Assembly: GCF_036226605.1 (NCBI RefSeq)
Contig: NZ_CP109000.1
Span: 124,001-188,000, forward strand
Length of the DNA stretch: 64,000 bases
Origin: Streptomyces sp. NBC_00704
Lineage (GTDB): Bacteria > Actinomycetota > Actinomycetes > Streptomycetales > Streptomycetaceae
Reading direction: 5' to 3'
The notes under the pieces: generated by a model
The model's database searches: none
What the model saw: the letters and a program-made list of their open reading frames with translations, nothing else
Told to the model about the DNA's origin: nothing
Shown: positions 26,158-51,707 of the stretch, piece by piece
Numbering within the stretch: position 1 is the stretch's first letter
Layout: each line of letters starts with the position of its first letter
Translations under genes and position numbers: made by a program

Positions 26158-26799
26158 ATGGGGCTGGGGCTGGACATGACGGGTACCGGCGCGGGACGGG
26201 TGGTGGTCCGGCGGGGCGTCCCGGCCGGCGCCGAGCGGCAGGCGGCCGAGCTGTACTGGGCCGCCTTCGGCCGCAAACTGGGCCCCGCCCTGAACCCGCC
26301 GGACAAGGCGGTGCCCTTCATCGCCGCCCACCTGAACGCCGACCGAGCGGTGTGCGCACTCCTCGACGGGCGGCTGGTCGGGCTCGCCGGCTATCAGCTC
26401 GGCGGCCGGGGCCTCACGGGCGGTACGGCCTCTGCCGTGCTGCGCGCGTACGGACGCCTGCGGGGACTGCACCGGCTCCTGCTCCTCGCCCTGTTCGAAC
26501 GCCGCCCCGCTCCCGGGCAGCTCGTCATGGACGGCATCGCCGTGCACGCGGACCTGCGCGGCCGCGGCGTCGGGAGCCTGCTCCTCGATGAGGTGGCCGC
26601 CGTCGCGGCGGAGCAGGACTGCCGGGAGATCAGACTGGACGTGATCGACGCCAATCCGCGCGCCAGGGCCCTCTACGAGCGACGCGGATTCGCCGCCGTG
26701 CGCACCGAGCACACTCCCTACCTGCGCGGACTGATGGGATTCGGTGCCGTGACCACCATGCGCCGCCCCGTCGGGGCGAAAGGCACGGGAGCACGGTGA
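26158..26799 (+). CDS. GNAT-family acetyltransferase
   Basis: 213 residues from ATG 26158 with GAGGGG upstream. The acetyl-CoA loop RGRGVGSLLLDEV and the following CREIRLDVIDANPRARALYERRGF are the classical GNAT motifs A and B. It transfers acetyl groups from acetyl-CoA to an amine; the substrate is unknown. The stop overlaps the GTG of the PaaX-type gene (GTGA), so the two are co-translated. The promoter region has a strong AT-rich inverted repeat. Confidence 0.87.
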   Translation: MGLGLDMTGTGAGRVVVRRGVPAGAERQAAELYWAAFGRKLGPALNPPDKAVPFIAAHLNADRAVCALLDGRLVGLAGYQLGGRGLTGGTASAVLRAYGRLRGLHRLLLLALFERRPAPGQLVMDGIAVHADLRGRGVGSLLLDEVAAVAAEQDCREIRLDVIDANPRARALYERRGFAAVRTEHTPYLRGLMGFGAVTTMRRPVGAKGTGAR

Positions 26800-27701
26800 G
26801 CGCCGCGACGGAGCCCGTCGAGGTCCCCACCCGCATGCTCGTCCACGCACTGATCCGCGAGGACGGCACGGTCGGCGCCGACGAGCTGTACGCCGTCGCG
26901 GGATCCCTGGGCATGAGCGACCAGCAGGTGCGGCTGTGCGTCAAACGCCTCGTCGCCGAAGGCCGGTTCACCCATGAAGGCCGCGGCCGCAAAGCACTGC
27001 TGCACGCCACCGAGGAGACCGCGCACGCCTTGGCCGCCCATCCGGAATTCCTGCGGCACGCGTTCCGCCAGGACGCCGGACTCGCCCCCTGGGACGGCGT
27101 CTGGCACCTGGCGGCCTTCGCGGTGCCCGAGTCCGCGCGCACCGCTCGCGACGCGTTGCGCGAGACGCTCGTCCACCTCGGCGGCGCCCCGCTCCAGGGC
27201 GGGCTGTACGTCTGCGCCAACGCATGGGAGCCGCATGTCGAGGACGCCGCCCACCGCGTCGGCGCCCACGGCGTGCTCACCCTCCTCACCACGACGGACC
27301 TGCGCCGGGGCGACGTCCGAGAACCCGCGGAACTCGCCCGCGACCTGTGGCCCCTGGAGGAGACGGCCGACCGCTACCACCGGCTCGGCCGCGTCGCCCG
27401 GACCCGGCTCGACCGGCTCACGGGTCCGGCCGAGCTGTCCCCGGCCGCGCTCCTCACCATCGCGGTCGAGCTGGCCGCCGAGCTCACCCGGGCCATGACG
27501 CCCGACCCGCTGCTGCCGCCCGAGCTTCTGCCCCAGCCCTGGCCCGGTGCCGAGGCCCGGGAACTCGTCGCCCGGTGCTGGGCGGCCCTGCACGAACGCG
27601 ACCCCGGCGAAGCCGGCCCGACCCTCTTCCGGGCCTACACCGACATCGCCCGCGAAGCGGCGCACCGGTGGGGTCCGGAAAGACGACCGGCAGGCCAGTA
27701 G
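26796..27701 (+). CDS. PaaX-family transcriptional regulator
   Basis: 301 residues, GTG start overlapping the acetyltransferase stop. An N-terminal winged helix (MLVHALIREDGTVGADELYAVAGSLGMSDQQVRLCVKRLVAEG) is followed by the PaaX-like central part (WDGVWHLAAFAVPESAR, then LGGAPLQGGLYVCANAWE) and a helical C-terminal domain. PaaX-type proteins are repressors that respond to aryl-CoA esters in phenylacetate catabolism. No such pathway is visible here, so the ligand is open. It may control its own operon through the inverted repeat at 26053-26100. Confidence 0.85.
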   Translation: MSAATEPVEVPTRMLVHALIREDGTVGADELYAVAGSLGMSDQQVRLCVKRLVAEGRFTHEGRGRKALLHATEETAHALAAHPEFLRHAFRQDAGLAPWDGVWHLAAFAVPESARTARDALRETLVHLGGAPLQGGLYVCANAWEPHVEDAAHRVGAHGVLTLLTTTDLRRGDVREPAELARDLWPLEETADRYHRLGRVARTRLDRLTGPAELSPAALLTIAVELAAELTRAMTPDPLLPPELLPQPWPGAEARELVARCWAALHERDPGEAGPTLFRAYTDIAREAAHRWGPERRPAGQ

Positions 27702-27768
27702 CCCTCTGACGCCGTCGCGTGTCCGCGTAGCCGCATGGGTCACGTAGTCGCGGCGGGAAAGCGGGCGT

Positions 27769-28551
27769 TCACCGCACGCCTGGGGACGGGCGAGAGGGAC
27801 GGGGAGGGCGGTGGTGGTGGAGGACCAGCAGCGCCAGGGCGCCGGTCGCCGCGGACCAGGTGAGGGAGAGCAGTCCCGGGGACCAGGGCGTCTGGGGGGT
27901 GAGGGCCGAGCCCAGGGCGAGCTGGTTCACCCCGTAGAGAGGAAGCGCGCAGACGCCTGCCACGTCCATGAGCGTGTTGAAGACGGGATTCTGCAGCCCG
28001 GTGTCGACCAGGCTGAGCATGATGATGAGGAAGAAGCCTTCCAGCTCACCGCGGACGAGGGAGCCGAGCAGGAGCCCGATGCCGCCGTAGACGAGGCCGG
28101 CGCCGGCGAGGGCCAGCCCCAGGGGGCCTGCGTGGCGCACGGGCAGGGAGATCCACAGCAGGACCGTGGTGTAGAGGGCCAGCGCGGCGGCGGTGAGAGC
28201 GATGGCGGCGAGTTTGGCCAGCAGCATCGGCAGCCGGGGGTAGCCGGCCAGCAGCAGACGGCGGTCCAGCCGCCGGGACTGGAAGGTCTCGGTGAAGGCG
28301 ATGAAGCCGCAGACCATGGTGACGGCGCCCAGCGCGCTCGCCACCTGGCCCAACTGGCTGGCCGGCGCCGAGACGGGGGCGCTGAGGGCGTCCAGCCGGA
28401 CGCTCACCACGCGGTCGGACGTGCACAGGCGTGCCACGGCGATCCAGAGGGGGATGAACGCGACCGCCAGTACCAGGGCCAGCCGGTTGCGCAGATGACC
28501 CAGCAGCGTGCAGCGCAGGAGTTCGGTGAAGGCCGTCCGGGTGAGTCTCAA
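27769..28551 (-). CDS. ABC-2 type exporter membrane subunit
   Basis: 260 residues with six hydrophobic segments and a short His/Pro/Arg-rich tail, as in small ABC-2 permeases. The start is TTG at 28551, inside the sequence TTGA that also contains the stop of the ATPase gene, so translation is coupled. With the upstream ATPase it forms an exporter of unknown cargo. The rare TTG start gives weak independent initiation and ties its level to the ATPase. Confidence 0.8.
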   Translation of the reverse strand: MRLTRTAFTELLRCTLLGHLRNRLALVLAVAFIPLWIAVARLCTSDRVVSVRLDALSAPVSAPASQLGQVASALGAVTMVCGFIAFTETFQSRRLDRRLLLAGYPRLPMLLAKLAAIALTAAALALYTTVLLWISLPVRHAGPLGLALAGAGLVYGGIGLLLGSLVRGELEGFFLIIMLSLVDTGLQNPVFNTLMDVAGVCALPLYGVNQLALGSALTPQTPWSPGLLSLTWSAATGALALLVLHHHRPPRPSRPSPGVR

Positions 28552-29267
28552 CGGCCCGGCTCCTCGAAGTGCAGACGGCCCTCGCGCAGGTGGGCGATCG
28601 CGTCGAAGTGGTGCCGGTCGTGCAGCAGATGAGAGACGACGATGATCGACCGGCCCTGATCTCGCAGGCCGACGGCCAGGTTCCAGAACCGCTGGTGGGT
28701 GTCCCAGTCGAAACCCTGGTAGGGCTCGTCCAGGACCAGCAGCTGCGGATCGTGCATGAGGGCGATCAGCAGGTTCAGCTTCTGCCGCGTCCCGCCGCTG
28801 AGTTCGCCGGCCCGCTGCCGTCCGCAGCCGGTCAGCGCGAGCAGCTCCATCAGCTCGCGGGCCCGTTCCAGAGTCGGCAGGCGGTAGGCCATCTGAAACA
28901 CCCGCAGATGCTGTCCGACGGTGAACGCGTCGTTCAGCACCGCCTGTTGCGGGCAGTACCCCACCGCTCCGGCCCGTGTCACCGTTCCGCGGTCGGGCGC
29001 GAGGTGTCCCACGGCGATCTTCAGCAGCGTGCTCTTCCCCGCGCCGTTCTCGCCGACGACCCCCACCAGCGTCCCGGCGGACACGTCGAGATCCACGTCG
29101 TGCAGGACCGGCCGCCCGCCGTACGCCTTGCGGACTCCGCTCATCCGCAACCGCGGACCCGGCTTCGGCCCCGTCTCCGGCCCTGGCCCTGGCCCTGGCC
29201 CTGGTCCTGGCCCTGGCCCTGGCCCTGGTCCTGGTCCTGGGCGGTCGCGTGTCGTCACTTCTTGCAC
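28548..29267 (-). CDS. ABC exporter ATPase with Gly-Pro repeat leader
   Basis: About 239 residues from GTG 29267 (GAGGGG five bases upstream). The ATPase core has the Walker A GENGAGKST, signature LSGGTRQK, Walker B LLVLDEP and the switch His in VVSHLL. The core starts at about residue 42 (MSGVRKAYGG). Before it lies a run of Gly-Pro dipeptides coded by a hexamer repeat, which is unusual; if translation began at the internal ATG 29143 the repeat would be untranslated. It is the partner of the overlapping permease gene. Substrate unknown; the gene is only 2 kb from the polyketide cluster but not clearly part of it. Confidence 0.82.
   Translation of the reverse strand: MQEVTTRDRPGPGPGPGPGPGPGPGPGPGPETGPKPGPRLRMSGVRKAYGGRPVLHDVDLDVSAGTLVGVVGENGAGKSTLLKIAVGHLAPDRGTVTRAGAVGYCPQQAVLNDAFTVGQHLRVFQMAYRLPTLERARELMELLALTGCGRQRAGELSGGTRQKLNLLIALMHDPQLLVLDEPYQGFDWDTHQRFWNLAVGLRDQGRSIIVVSHLLHDRHHFDAIAHLREGRLHFEEPGR
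29179..29241 (-). repeat. Hexamer repeat CCTGGC/CCTGGT, about ten copies
   Basis: An uninterrupted run of CCTGGC/T units that reads as Gly-Pro repeats at the N-terminus of the ABC ATPase. The length is likely to vary by slippage. Confidence 0.9.
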
Positions 29268-29581
29268 ATGAGCCCCTCGAACGATCGAACGTTGCGGCGA
29301 GCGGACATGGGGAAAAGCCCTACCGCAAGGGCCGGGCCGGGCAGGCCCGTGCCGACCGGCGTGAACCTGCCTCGACCGGCCGCCCGCGCCCGGCCCGGAC
29401 GTCCGGGCGGTCCGGGCGGTCCGGAGGGTCGGAGGGGCCCGCCCCTGGGGGGCGATCTCCCGCGCAACGTCTGCTGCCCGGTGCCCAACGAGTCCGTGTC
29501 GCGCGTGTAACGGCGGTCGTCCGCCTGCCGGACGCGCCGGTGGGCCGTGACGTGCGCGGCGGTCCGCCGTTGAAGGAGGCG
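29268..29581. other. Divergent intergenic region, 314 bp
   Basis: Lies between the ABC ATPase (minus) and the flavin monooxygenase (plus) and should hold both promoters. Repeated GTCCGGGCGG words occur at 29400-29420. No clear promoter pair was recognised. Confidence 0.5.
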
Positions 29582-30811
29582 ATGCCCTCGACACCACAGC
29601 GAGACTCCAGCGCTCCCACGATCGTGATCGGAGCCGGCCCGCACGGCCTGGCGGCCGCCGCACTGCTGACCCGTTCCGGAGAGCCGACCGTGATCCTGGA
29701 ACGGTCGGACCGCGTGGGAGCGAGCTGGGCGGGGCGCTATGACCATCTGCGCCTGCACACCACTCCCGGCACGTCGAAGCTCCCCGGCCTCTCGGTGCCG
29801 CGCCAGGCGGGCCCGTGGGTGAGCCGGGACGACTACGTGCGCTACCTGGAGCGCTACGCCGCCCATCACCGACTCGACGTCCGGACGGCCACACCGGTGC
29901 GGAGCGTCGAACGGGGCGGGCCGGGCTCGGGGGCACGATGGCTGCTCCGCACCCCCGACGGCCCGGTGCCTGCTGGTGCGGTCGTGGTGGCCACCGGCCG
30001 CTGCCACACCCCGAACCTCCCCCACTGGCCGGGGCGTTCGACGTTCACCGGTACTCTGCTGCACTCGGCCCACTACCGCTCTGCGGCTCCCTACCGCGGG
30101 CGGGACGTCCTGGTGGTCGGCACCGGCAACAGCGGCACGGAGATCGCGAGCGTCCTTGCCGGGGCCGGAGCCGCGCGGGTACGGATCGCGGTCCGTACCC
30201 CGCCCAACATCCTGCCCCGCTCCAGCGCCCGATGGGCCGCGGTCGGCAGACTGACGGACGCTCTCCCCCTCGCATGGCGCGACCGCACCTCCCTGCTCAC
30301 GCAGCGCCTCGCGGTGCCCGACCTGACCTCCCGTGGACTGCCCCGCCCCCGCACCGGCCTGTACACGCGCAACGCCCGCGAAGGGGTCAACCCGGTGCTC
30401 GACCACGGCTTCGTGGACGCCGTCCGGTCCGGCCGGGTCGAGCCGGTAGCGGCCGTCGAGGCGTTCGACGGCCCCGACGTCGTCCTGGCCGACGGCACCC
30501 GGCTGCGCCCCGACACGGTCATCGCCGCCACCGGGTACCGGTCCGACCTGCGCGACCTGGTCGGCTCCCTGGGCGTGCTCGACGAGGCCGGGCAGCCCCC
30601 CGCCGTGGGGGAGCAGAGGCATTCCGCGGCCTCGCGCCTCTACTTCACCGGATACACCAATCCCCTCACGGGAGTCCTCCGCCAGGCGGGGATCGAGGCG
30701 CGCGCCATCGCCCGCGCGTTGCGAAATGAGAAGTCCCGGGCGGCCTCTCGCGACCCCCTGCCCGGCGACCGAACCCCCGGCGCGCTCGGCCGGGGTCCCG
30801 CCAGGAGCTGA
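29582..30811 (+). CDS. Flavin-containing monooxygenase
   Basis: 409 residues from ATG 29582 with AAGGAGG upstream. The FAD loop GAGPHG lies near residue 17, the NADPH loop is GTGNSG, and the monooxygenase fingerprint FTGTLLHSAHY (FxGxxxHxxxY) lies between them. The ATGYRSD motif near the C-terminus is typical too. The enzyme uses NADPH and O2 to oxygenate an N, S or ketone substrate. It lies 380 bp before the pathway activator gene of the polyketide cluster and could tailor its product, but it could equally be an unrelated neighbour. Confidence 0.85.
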   Translation: MPSTPQRDSSAPTIVIGAGPHGLAAAALLTRSGEPTVILERSDRVGASWAGRYDHLRLHTTPGTSKLPGLSVPRQAGPWVSRDDYVRYLERYAAHHRLDVRTATPVRSVERGGPGSGARWLLRTPDGPVPAGAVVVATGRCHTPNLPHWPGRSTFTGTLLHSAHYRSAAPYRGRDVLVVGTGNSGTEIASVLAGAGAARVRIAVRTPPNILPRSSARWAAVGRLTDALPLAWRDRTSLLTQRLAVPDLTSRGLPRPRTGLYTRNAREGVNPVLDHGFVDAVRSGRVEPVAAVEAFDGPDVVLADGTRLRPDTVIAATGYRSDLRDLVGSLGVLDEAGQPPAVGEQRHSAASRLYFTGYTNPLTGVLRQAGIEARAIARALRNEKSRAASRDPLPGDRTPGALGRGPARS

Positions 30812-31188
30812 CGGAGCTTCGGAGGCCGGAGCGCGGGTCTGTCCAGTGAATGGACACGGAGCCGTCGCGGATTCGATTACGAGTCGCCTTGTCCATCGCA
30901 TGCGATGCAAGGGCCACGTACTGCCGTCGCCGCAGGCCACCTTGCGCTCCCTCGCGCCCTCCATCCGTCCCCCGAGGACGGTTTCGCGTCGGCCCCAGGC
31001 CCCAAGATTGGGCAAACGTTCGAGAAAGTTGTTGACCACGCTATGTAGCTGCGTACAGGATACGCGGTAGTCACGCGGTAGATCCACTGGCAAATCCCGC
31101 GGTATCTGGGAAAACGTGAGCGGCAGGCCGAGTGTGCGCCGGACCCCCTTCGTCAAGGGTCCGCGCCACTACGTGAAAGCGAGGTTTC
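30812..31188. other. Intergenic region before the LAL regulator
   Basis: 377 bp, lower in GC than its surroundings and without a gene. It contains the promoter at 31032-31061 and the repeats described there. It is the probable left border of the polyketide cluster. Confidence 0.55.
31032..31081 (+). promoter_or_regulatory. Promoter and direct repeats upstream of the LAL regulator
   Basis: TTGACC (31032-31037), an 18-bp spacer and CAGGAT (31056-31061) resemble a housekeeping-type promoter. Directly after it ACGCGGTAG occurs twice with an 11-bp period (31062-31070, 31073-31081), and a third CGCGGTA lies near 31100. Direct repeats one helical turn apart at the start site are a plausible regulator site. 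Confidence 0.5.
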
Positions 31189-33966
31189 GTGATAAACCTG
31201 TTGGGTCACAGCAATGCGAGAACAGAGATCGATCTCCTGCTGGAACGGGTCGCCAAAGGTGTGGGCACCCTGGCCGTGGTGAACGGGCCCACCGGTGTCG
31301 GCAAGAGCACCCTGCTGCGGGCCCTGGCCGACCGAAGTCGCGCCGCAGGCGCAACGGTGTTCAGCACCTGCGCGCTGCCGGAGGAGCGCAACGAGCCCTT
31401 CTCCGTCGTACAGCAACTCTTAGCGCAGACAAACCCCGAAACCCCTCTGAACGGGCATGGTACTTCGGGCCACACCTCGGTCTGGTCGTTCGTCGCGCAG
31501 CTGGCGCAGTCCGCCGTCGCCGCCCTCACGAAGCCCGGTCCCGTCGTCCTGGTCGTCGACGACATCCACCACGCCGACCCGCTCTCCATCCGCTGCCTGC
31601 GCCTCCTCACGGCGCGCTTCGCGCCGCTCGCCCTCCCCCTCTCGGTATTCGTCTCATGGGACGCGACCGTGGAGGCCACCTCTCCCATTCTCCAGGAGAT
31701 GCTCTACGAGACCCACGTCTGCAGCGTTTCCCTGGCACTCCTGAATTCTGACGCGGTGGCCCGGATGATCGCCGCGAGGAACCCGGATCCGATCGCGGTG
31801 GAAATGGCGAGTCACTACCACGCACTCAGCGGTGGAAATCCCTTGCTGGTATCCGCGCTCGTGGAGGACAGCCAGGTAAAGGCCGCCGTAAAAGATAACG
31901 AACTTCCGGGTTCCGATTGCGGCCCGTTCGCGGGTGACGCCTTCCAGAGGGCCGTTCAGGTTTGCCTGCACCGTATGGGCGCTCTGGCCCGCCTTGTCGC
32001 GCAGGGAGTCGCGCTCCTCGGGGAGAATTGCGACGAATACCAGCTGAGCGAGTTGTGCGAGGCGCCCCTCGGCCTGATACGCACCGCGCTGCGCCGGCTC
32101 CAGGCCAGCGGGCTGCTGGTCGGGGGCGCGTTCCGGCACAAGCGGGTCCGGGAGATCGTGCTGAGCACCATCCCGAGCGCCACCGTGATCGAGATGCACC
32201 ACCGTGCCGCCCGGCTGCTGCACGCCCACGGCGCGCCACCCGAGGCGATCGCCTTCCATCTCCTCGCGGCCGGCCCCGTCAAGGACACCTGGGGTCTGCC
32301 CGTGCTGCGCGACGCGGCACGCCACGCGCTCGCCGCCGGTCAGATGGACCTCGGCATCCGCTGTCTGAAGCTGGCCGACGCCTCCTGCACCGACGACAGG
32401 ACGCGGTACGAGATCAAGGCCCAACTGGCGGAGATCTGCGCGATGGTCGAGCTCGGCGGGGCGCTCGCGCGCTACCAGTCGCTCAAGACCTCGATCCTCA
32501 CCGGCCTGATGGCCCCGGACACCGCCCTCCCGGTCGCCCAGGCCATGCTCTGGAACGCCCAGGTGCACGACGCCGTCGAGGTCATCGACAGCATCGTGCG
32601 GCGTGCCGACGTCGACCGGCCCGACATCTGCGTCGAGATGCAGGTGACCGAACTGCAGATCGCGTCCAGCTTCCCCGGGGTGCAGCGCCCTGCCGGCGCC
32701 TCGGCGGCCGCCAGGTCACGGCCGGCGGCCGCGGCCCTCACCGCCGACGCGTCGCCCGCCGTCCGCGCCAGGCTCCAGGCCCACCAGTCCCTGCTCTCCG
32801 TGCTGACCGGCAACGGCGACGCCTACATCGCGGCCCAGGCCGAGCAGTCGCTGCAGACGGGGAGCCTGTTCGACGCGTCCGTCCGGGCCTGCGTCGTGCC
32901 CGCCGTACTCACGCTCATCTACTCCTCGTCGCTGGACTCCGCCCAGCGGACAGCGAATCGTTTTCTCACGAGCGCGGCGGAGAGCGAACTCCCCGGCTGG
33001 ACCGCCGTACTGCGGGGTCTGCTCGCCATGATCGCGCTGCGCCGCGGCGAACTCGACGTCGCGGTCGAGCACAGCACGGCGGCACTGGCCCCCGCGAGGA
33101 ACCGGTCCCTGGACACCCACGGCTGGCTGGCGCTGGCCACCCTCGCCGAGGCGCACACGTCGATCGGCAACCACGACATGGCCGCGCAGTGCTTCGCGAC
33201 CGCGGCCGCGCCCGCGCTCTTCCAGACTCGTTCCGGGCTGCACTACCTCTACGCCCGCGGCCGGCACCACCTGGCGGGCGGTCGCCCGTACGCGGCCCTC
33301 GCCGACTTCCTGACCTGCGGCAAGCAGGCGCAGCAGTGGGACATGGACACACCCGTGCTCGTGCCGTGGCGGGTCGGCGCGGCCGAGGCCTGGCTGTCGC
33401 TGGACCAGAAGGAGAAGGCGGCCGGCCTCCTCGAGGCGCAGCTGGCCATGCGCGGATTCGGCAGCACGCGCTCCCGCGGCATGGCGCTGCGCGCACTGGC
33501 CGCCACCCGCGACTTCAAGGAACGTCTGACGATCCTCGACAAGTCCATGCAACTCCTCCAGGCCGGCGGCGACCGCTACGAGTTGGTGCGCTGCCTCGCC
33601 GATCTCAGCTCGGCGCACCGGGCCATCGGCGACAAGGACAAGGCCCGCACCGCCGGTCTGCGGGCACGCCGGATGGCGAAGGTGTGCAACGCCGACACGG
33701 TGCCCGAGGCCCTGATGGTGGCCGCCCCGGCGCTGGAGCCGACCGCCGAATGGCCGGTGAAGATCGAGCACGACTTCGACAAACTGAGCAAGTCGGAGCA
33801 GCGCGTCGCCACGCTGGCCGCACGCGGTCTCACCAACCGGGAGATCGCCCAGGAGCTGTTCGTGACCGTGAGCACCGTCGAGCAGCATCTGACCCGCGTG
33901 TACAAGAAGATGAAGGTCCGAAGCCGTGAGGACCTGCCCGTCAAACTGCGGGCCACGGCAGCCTGA
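31189..33966 (+). CDS. LAL-type LuxR pathway activator with TTA codon
   Basis: 925 residues from GTG 31189 (GAGG upstream). The N-terminal ATPase has the Walker A GPTGVGKST and Walker B VVLVVDDIHHADP of STAND/LAL regulators. A long helical repeat region follows, and the last 65 residues are a LuxR helix-turn-helix (LSKSEQRVATLAARGLTNREIAQELF, then VSTVEQHLTRVYKKM). Such proteins switch on polyketide clusters, and this one lies directly before the PKS gene in the same direction. Codon 78 (31420-31422) is TTA, so translation should depend on the bldA tRNA and be linked to development. The region 31,740-31,960 is less GC-rich than the rest. It is the probable cluster activator; its operator is unknown. 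Confidence 0.9.
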   Translation: MINLLGHSNARTEIDLLLERVAKGVGTLAVVNGPTGVGKSTLLRALADRSRAAGATVFSTCALPEERNEPFSVVQQLLAQTNPETPLNGHGTSGHTSVWSFVAQLAQSAVAALTKPGPVVLVVDDIHHADPLSIRCLRLLTARFAPLALPLSVFVSWDATVEATSPILQEMLYETHVCSVSLALLNSDAVARMIAARNPDPIAVEMASHYHALSGGNPLLVSALVEDSQVKAAVKDNELPGSDCGPFAGDAFQRAVQVCLHRMGALARLVAQGVALLGENCDEYQLSELCEAPLGLIRTALRRLQASGLLVGGAFRHKRVREIVLSTIPSATVIEMHHRAARLLHAHGAPPEAIAFHLLAAGPVKDTWGLPVLRDAARHALAAGQMDLGIRCLKLADASCTDDRTRYEIKAQLAEICAMVELGGALARYQSLKTSILTGLMAPDTALPVAQAMLWNAQVHDAVEVIDSIVRRADVDRPDICVEMQVTELQIASSFPGVQRPAGASAAARSRPAAAALTADASPAVRARLQAHQSLLSVLTGNGDAYIAAQAEQSLQTGSLFDASVRACVVPAVLTLIYSSSLDSAQRTANRFLTSAAESELPGWTAVLRGLLAMIALRRGELDVAVEHSTAALAPARNRSLDTHGWLALATLAEAHTSIGNHDMAAQCFATAAAPALFQTRSGLHYLYARGRHHLAGGRPYAALADFLTCGKQAQQWDMDTPVLVPWRVGAAEAWLSLDQKEKAAGLLEAQLAMRGFGSTRSRGMALRALAATRDFKERLTILDKSMQLLQAGGDRYELVRCLADLSSAHRAIGDKDKARTAGLRARRMAKVCNADTVPEALMVAAPALEPTAEWPVKIEHDFDKLSKSEQRVATLAARGLTNREIAQELFVTVSTVEQHLTRVYKKMKVRSREDLPVKLRATAA

Positions 33967-34662
33967 ACCAGCGCTACGCGCGTCGCACCACGGTCACGGA
34001 CCCGACGGTCCGCCGAGCCGGTCCGGCCCGGTGAACTCGTCCGGTCCGTGCCCGCGGTGCGTTCCCCTGTACGAGGGGGCGGTGAGCGCACGGCGGACAC
34101 GCGCGCGCGGCAGGGGTACCGCGCGAACGAGCCTCCCGCGAGCACGGTCGGCACCACGCCGAGGAGCCTCCGCGCGCCCGCCCGCCGTCGTTTGCGGCGG
34201 AGCTTCCGCGCGCACGGCCGTCATCGTGCGACGGAGCCCCCGCGCACACGGCTGTCATGCGCGACGGAGCCCCCGTGCGCAGGGCCGTCATGCGCGACGG
34301 AGCCCACGTGCGCAGGGCCGTCATGCGCGACGAGCTTCCGCCTGCACGGCCGTCACCGCGCGAAAGACCGTGCGCGCGAACGACCGCCCGCGCGCACGTC
34401 CCCGCCCGCCGGCCCGGCATCGCCTGGCGGACCTCAGCCTCAGGCCCGGAACTCAGGCCCCGGACCTCAAGCCTCAGGCCTCAGGCTCGGGGCCGTGGGC
34501 CTAGGGGTGCCTACGGGTGGTGACCCGGCAGGCCATCGGCCAGGATCGGCCCTGAACTCGGCACGACACTCGTCCATCGGGCAGGGCAGTCCGAGAGCGC
34601 CGTGATCCGCAGGCGCCAGGTCCAGCCGGCCGGATTCCGCGCAGGAAGGCCGCCCAGGCGCC
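33967..34662. other. Long intergenic region with tandem repeats before the PKS gene
   Basis: 696 bp between activator and PKS. It contains a 33-bp tandem repeat (34192-34356) and a series of CCTCAGGC/ACTCAGGCC words (34430-34500). Frames across it are Arg/Pro/Ala-rich repeats without ribosome sites and are not called. It should contain the PKS promoter; no confident -35/-10 pair was seen. A GCAGGAAGG word lies 13 bases before the PKS ATG, somewhat far for a ribosome site. Confidence 0.55.
34192..34356. repeat. 33-bp tandem repeat, about five copies
   Basis: Nearly exact copies at 34259-34291 and 34292-34324, flanked by diverged copies before (34225-34258 and about 34192-34224) and after (34325-34356). 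Each unit carries a GACGGAGC word and ends in CCGTCAT. There are no unrelated spacers, so it is not a CRISPR array. It may be a repeated binding site. Confidence 0.8.
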
Positions 34663-51600
<16,938 letters not shown>

Positions 51601-51613
51601 CGTCTGTGACGAA

Positions 51614-51666
51614 GGCAGAGGCCCGGACCCCCAGCAACCGCCGTGGGGGGGGTCCGGGCCTCTGCC
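51614..51666. terminator. 19-bp perfect hairpin between convergent PKS and oxidase genes
   Basis: GGCAGAGGCCCGGACCCCC (51614-51632) pairs perfectly with 51648-51666 around a 15-base loop. It starts 13 bp after the PKS stop and ends 41 bp from the oxidase stop, so it can terminate both transcripts. It confirms that the plus-strand gene really ends after the half DH. Confidence 0.92.
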
Positions 51667-51707
51667 GTGCGCCCGGTGACCGGGCCGTGGGACGAAGGAC
51701 GGGTGGG

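Noticed and set aside
29582..30811. Flavin monooxygenase as certain member of the polyketide cluster
   Set aside because: It lies outside the activator promoter and has no sequence feature linking it to the cluster; membership is left open.
34192..34356. CRISPR-like array of 33-bp repeats
   Set aside because: Units are directly adjacent, with no unique spacers and no cas genes; it is a simple tandem repeat.
33967..34662. Small Arg/Pro/Ala-rich reading frames between activator and PKS
   Set aside because: They merely translate the tandem repeats in several frames and have no ribosome sites.
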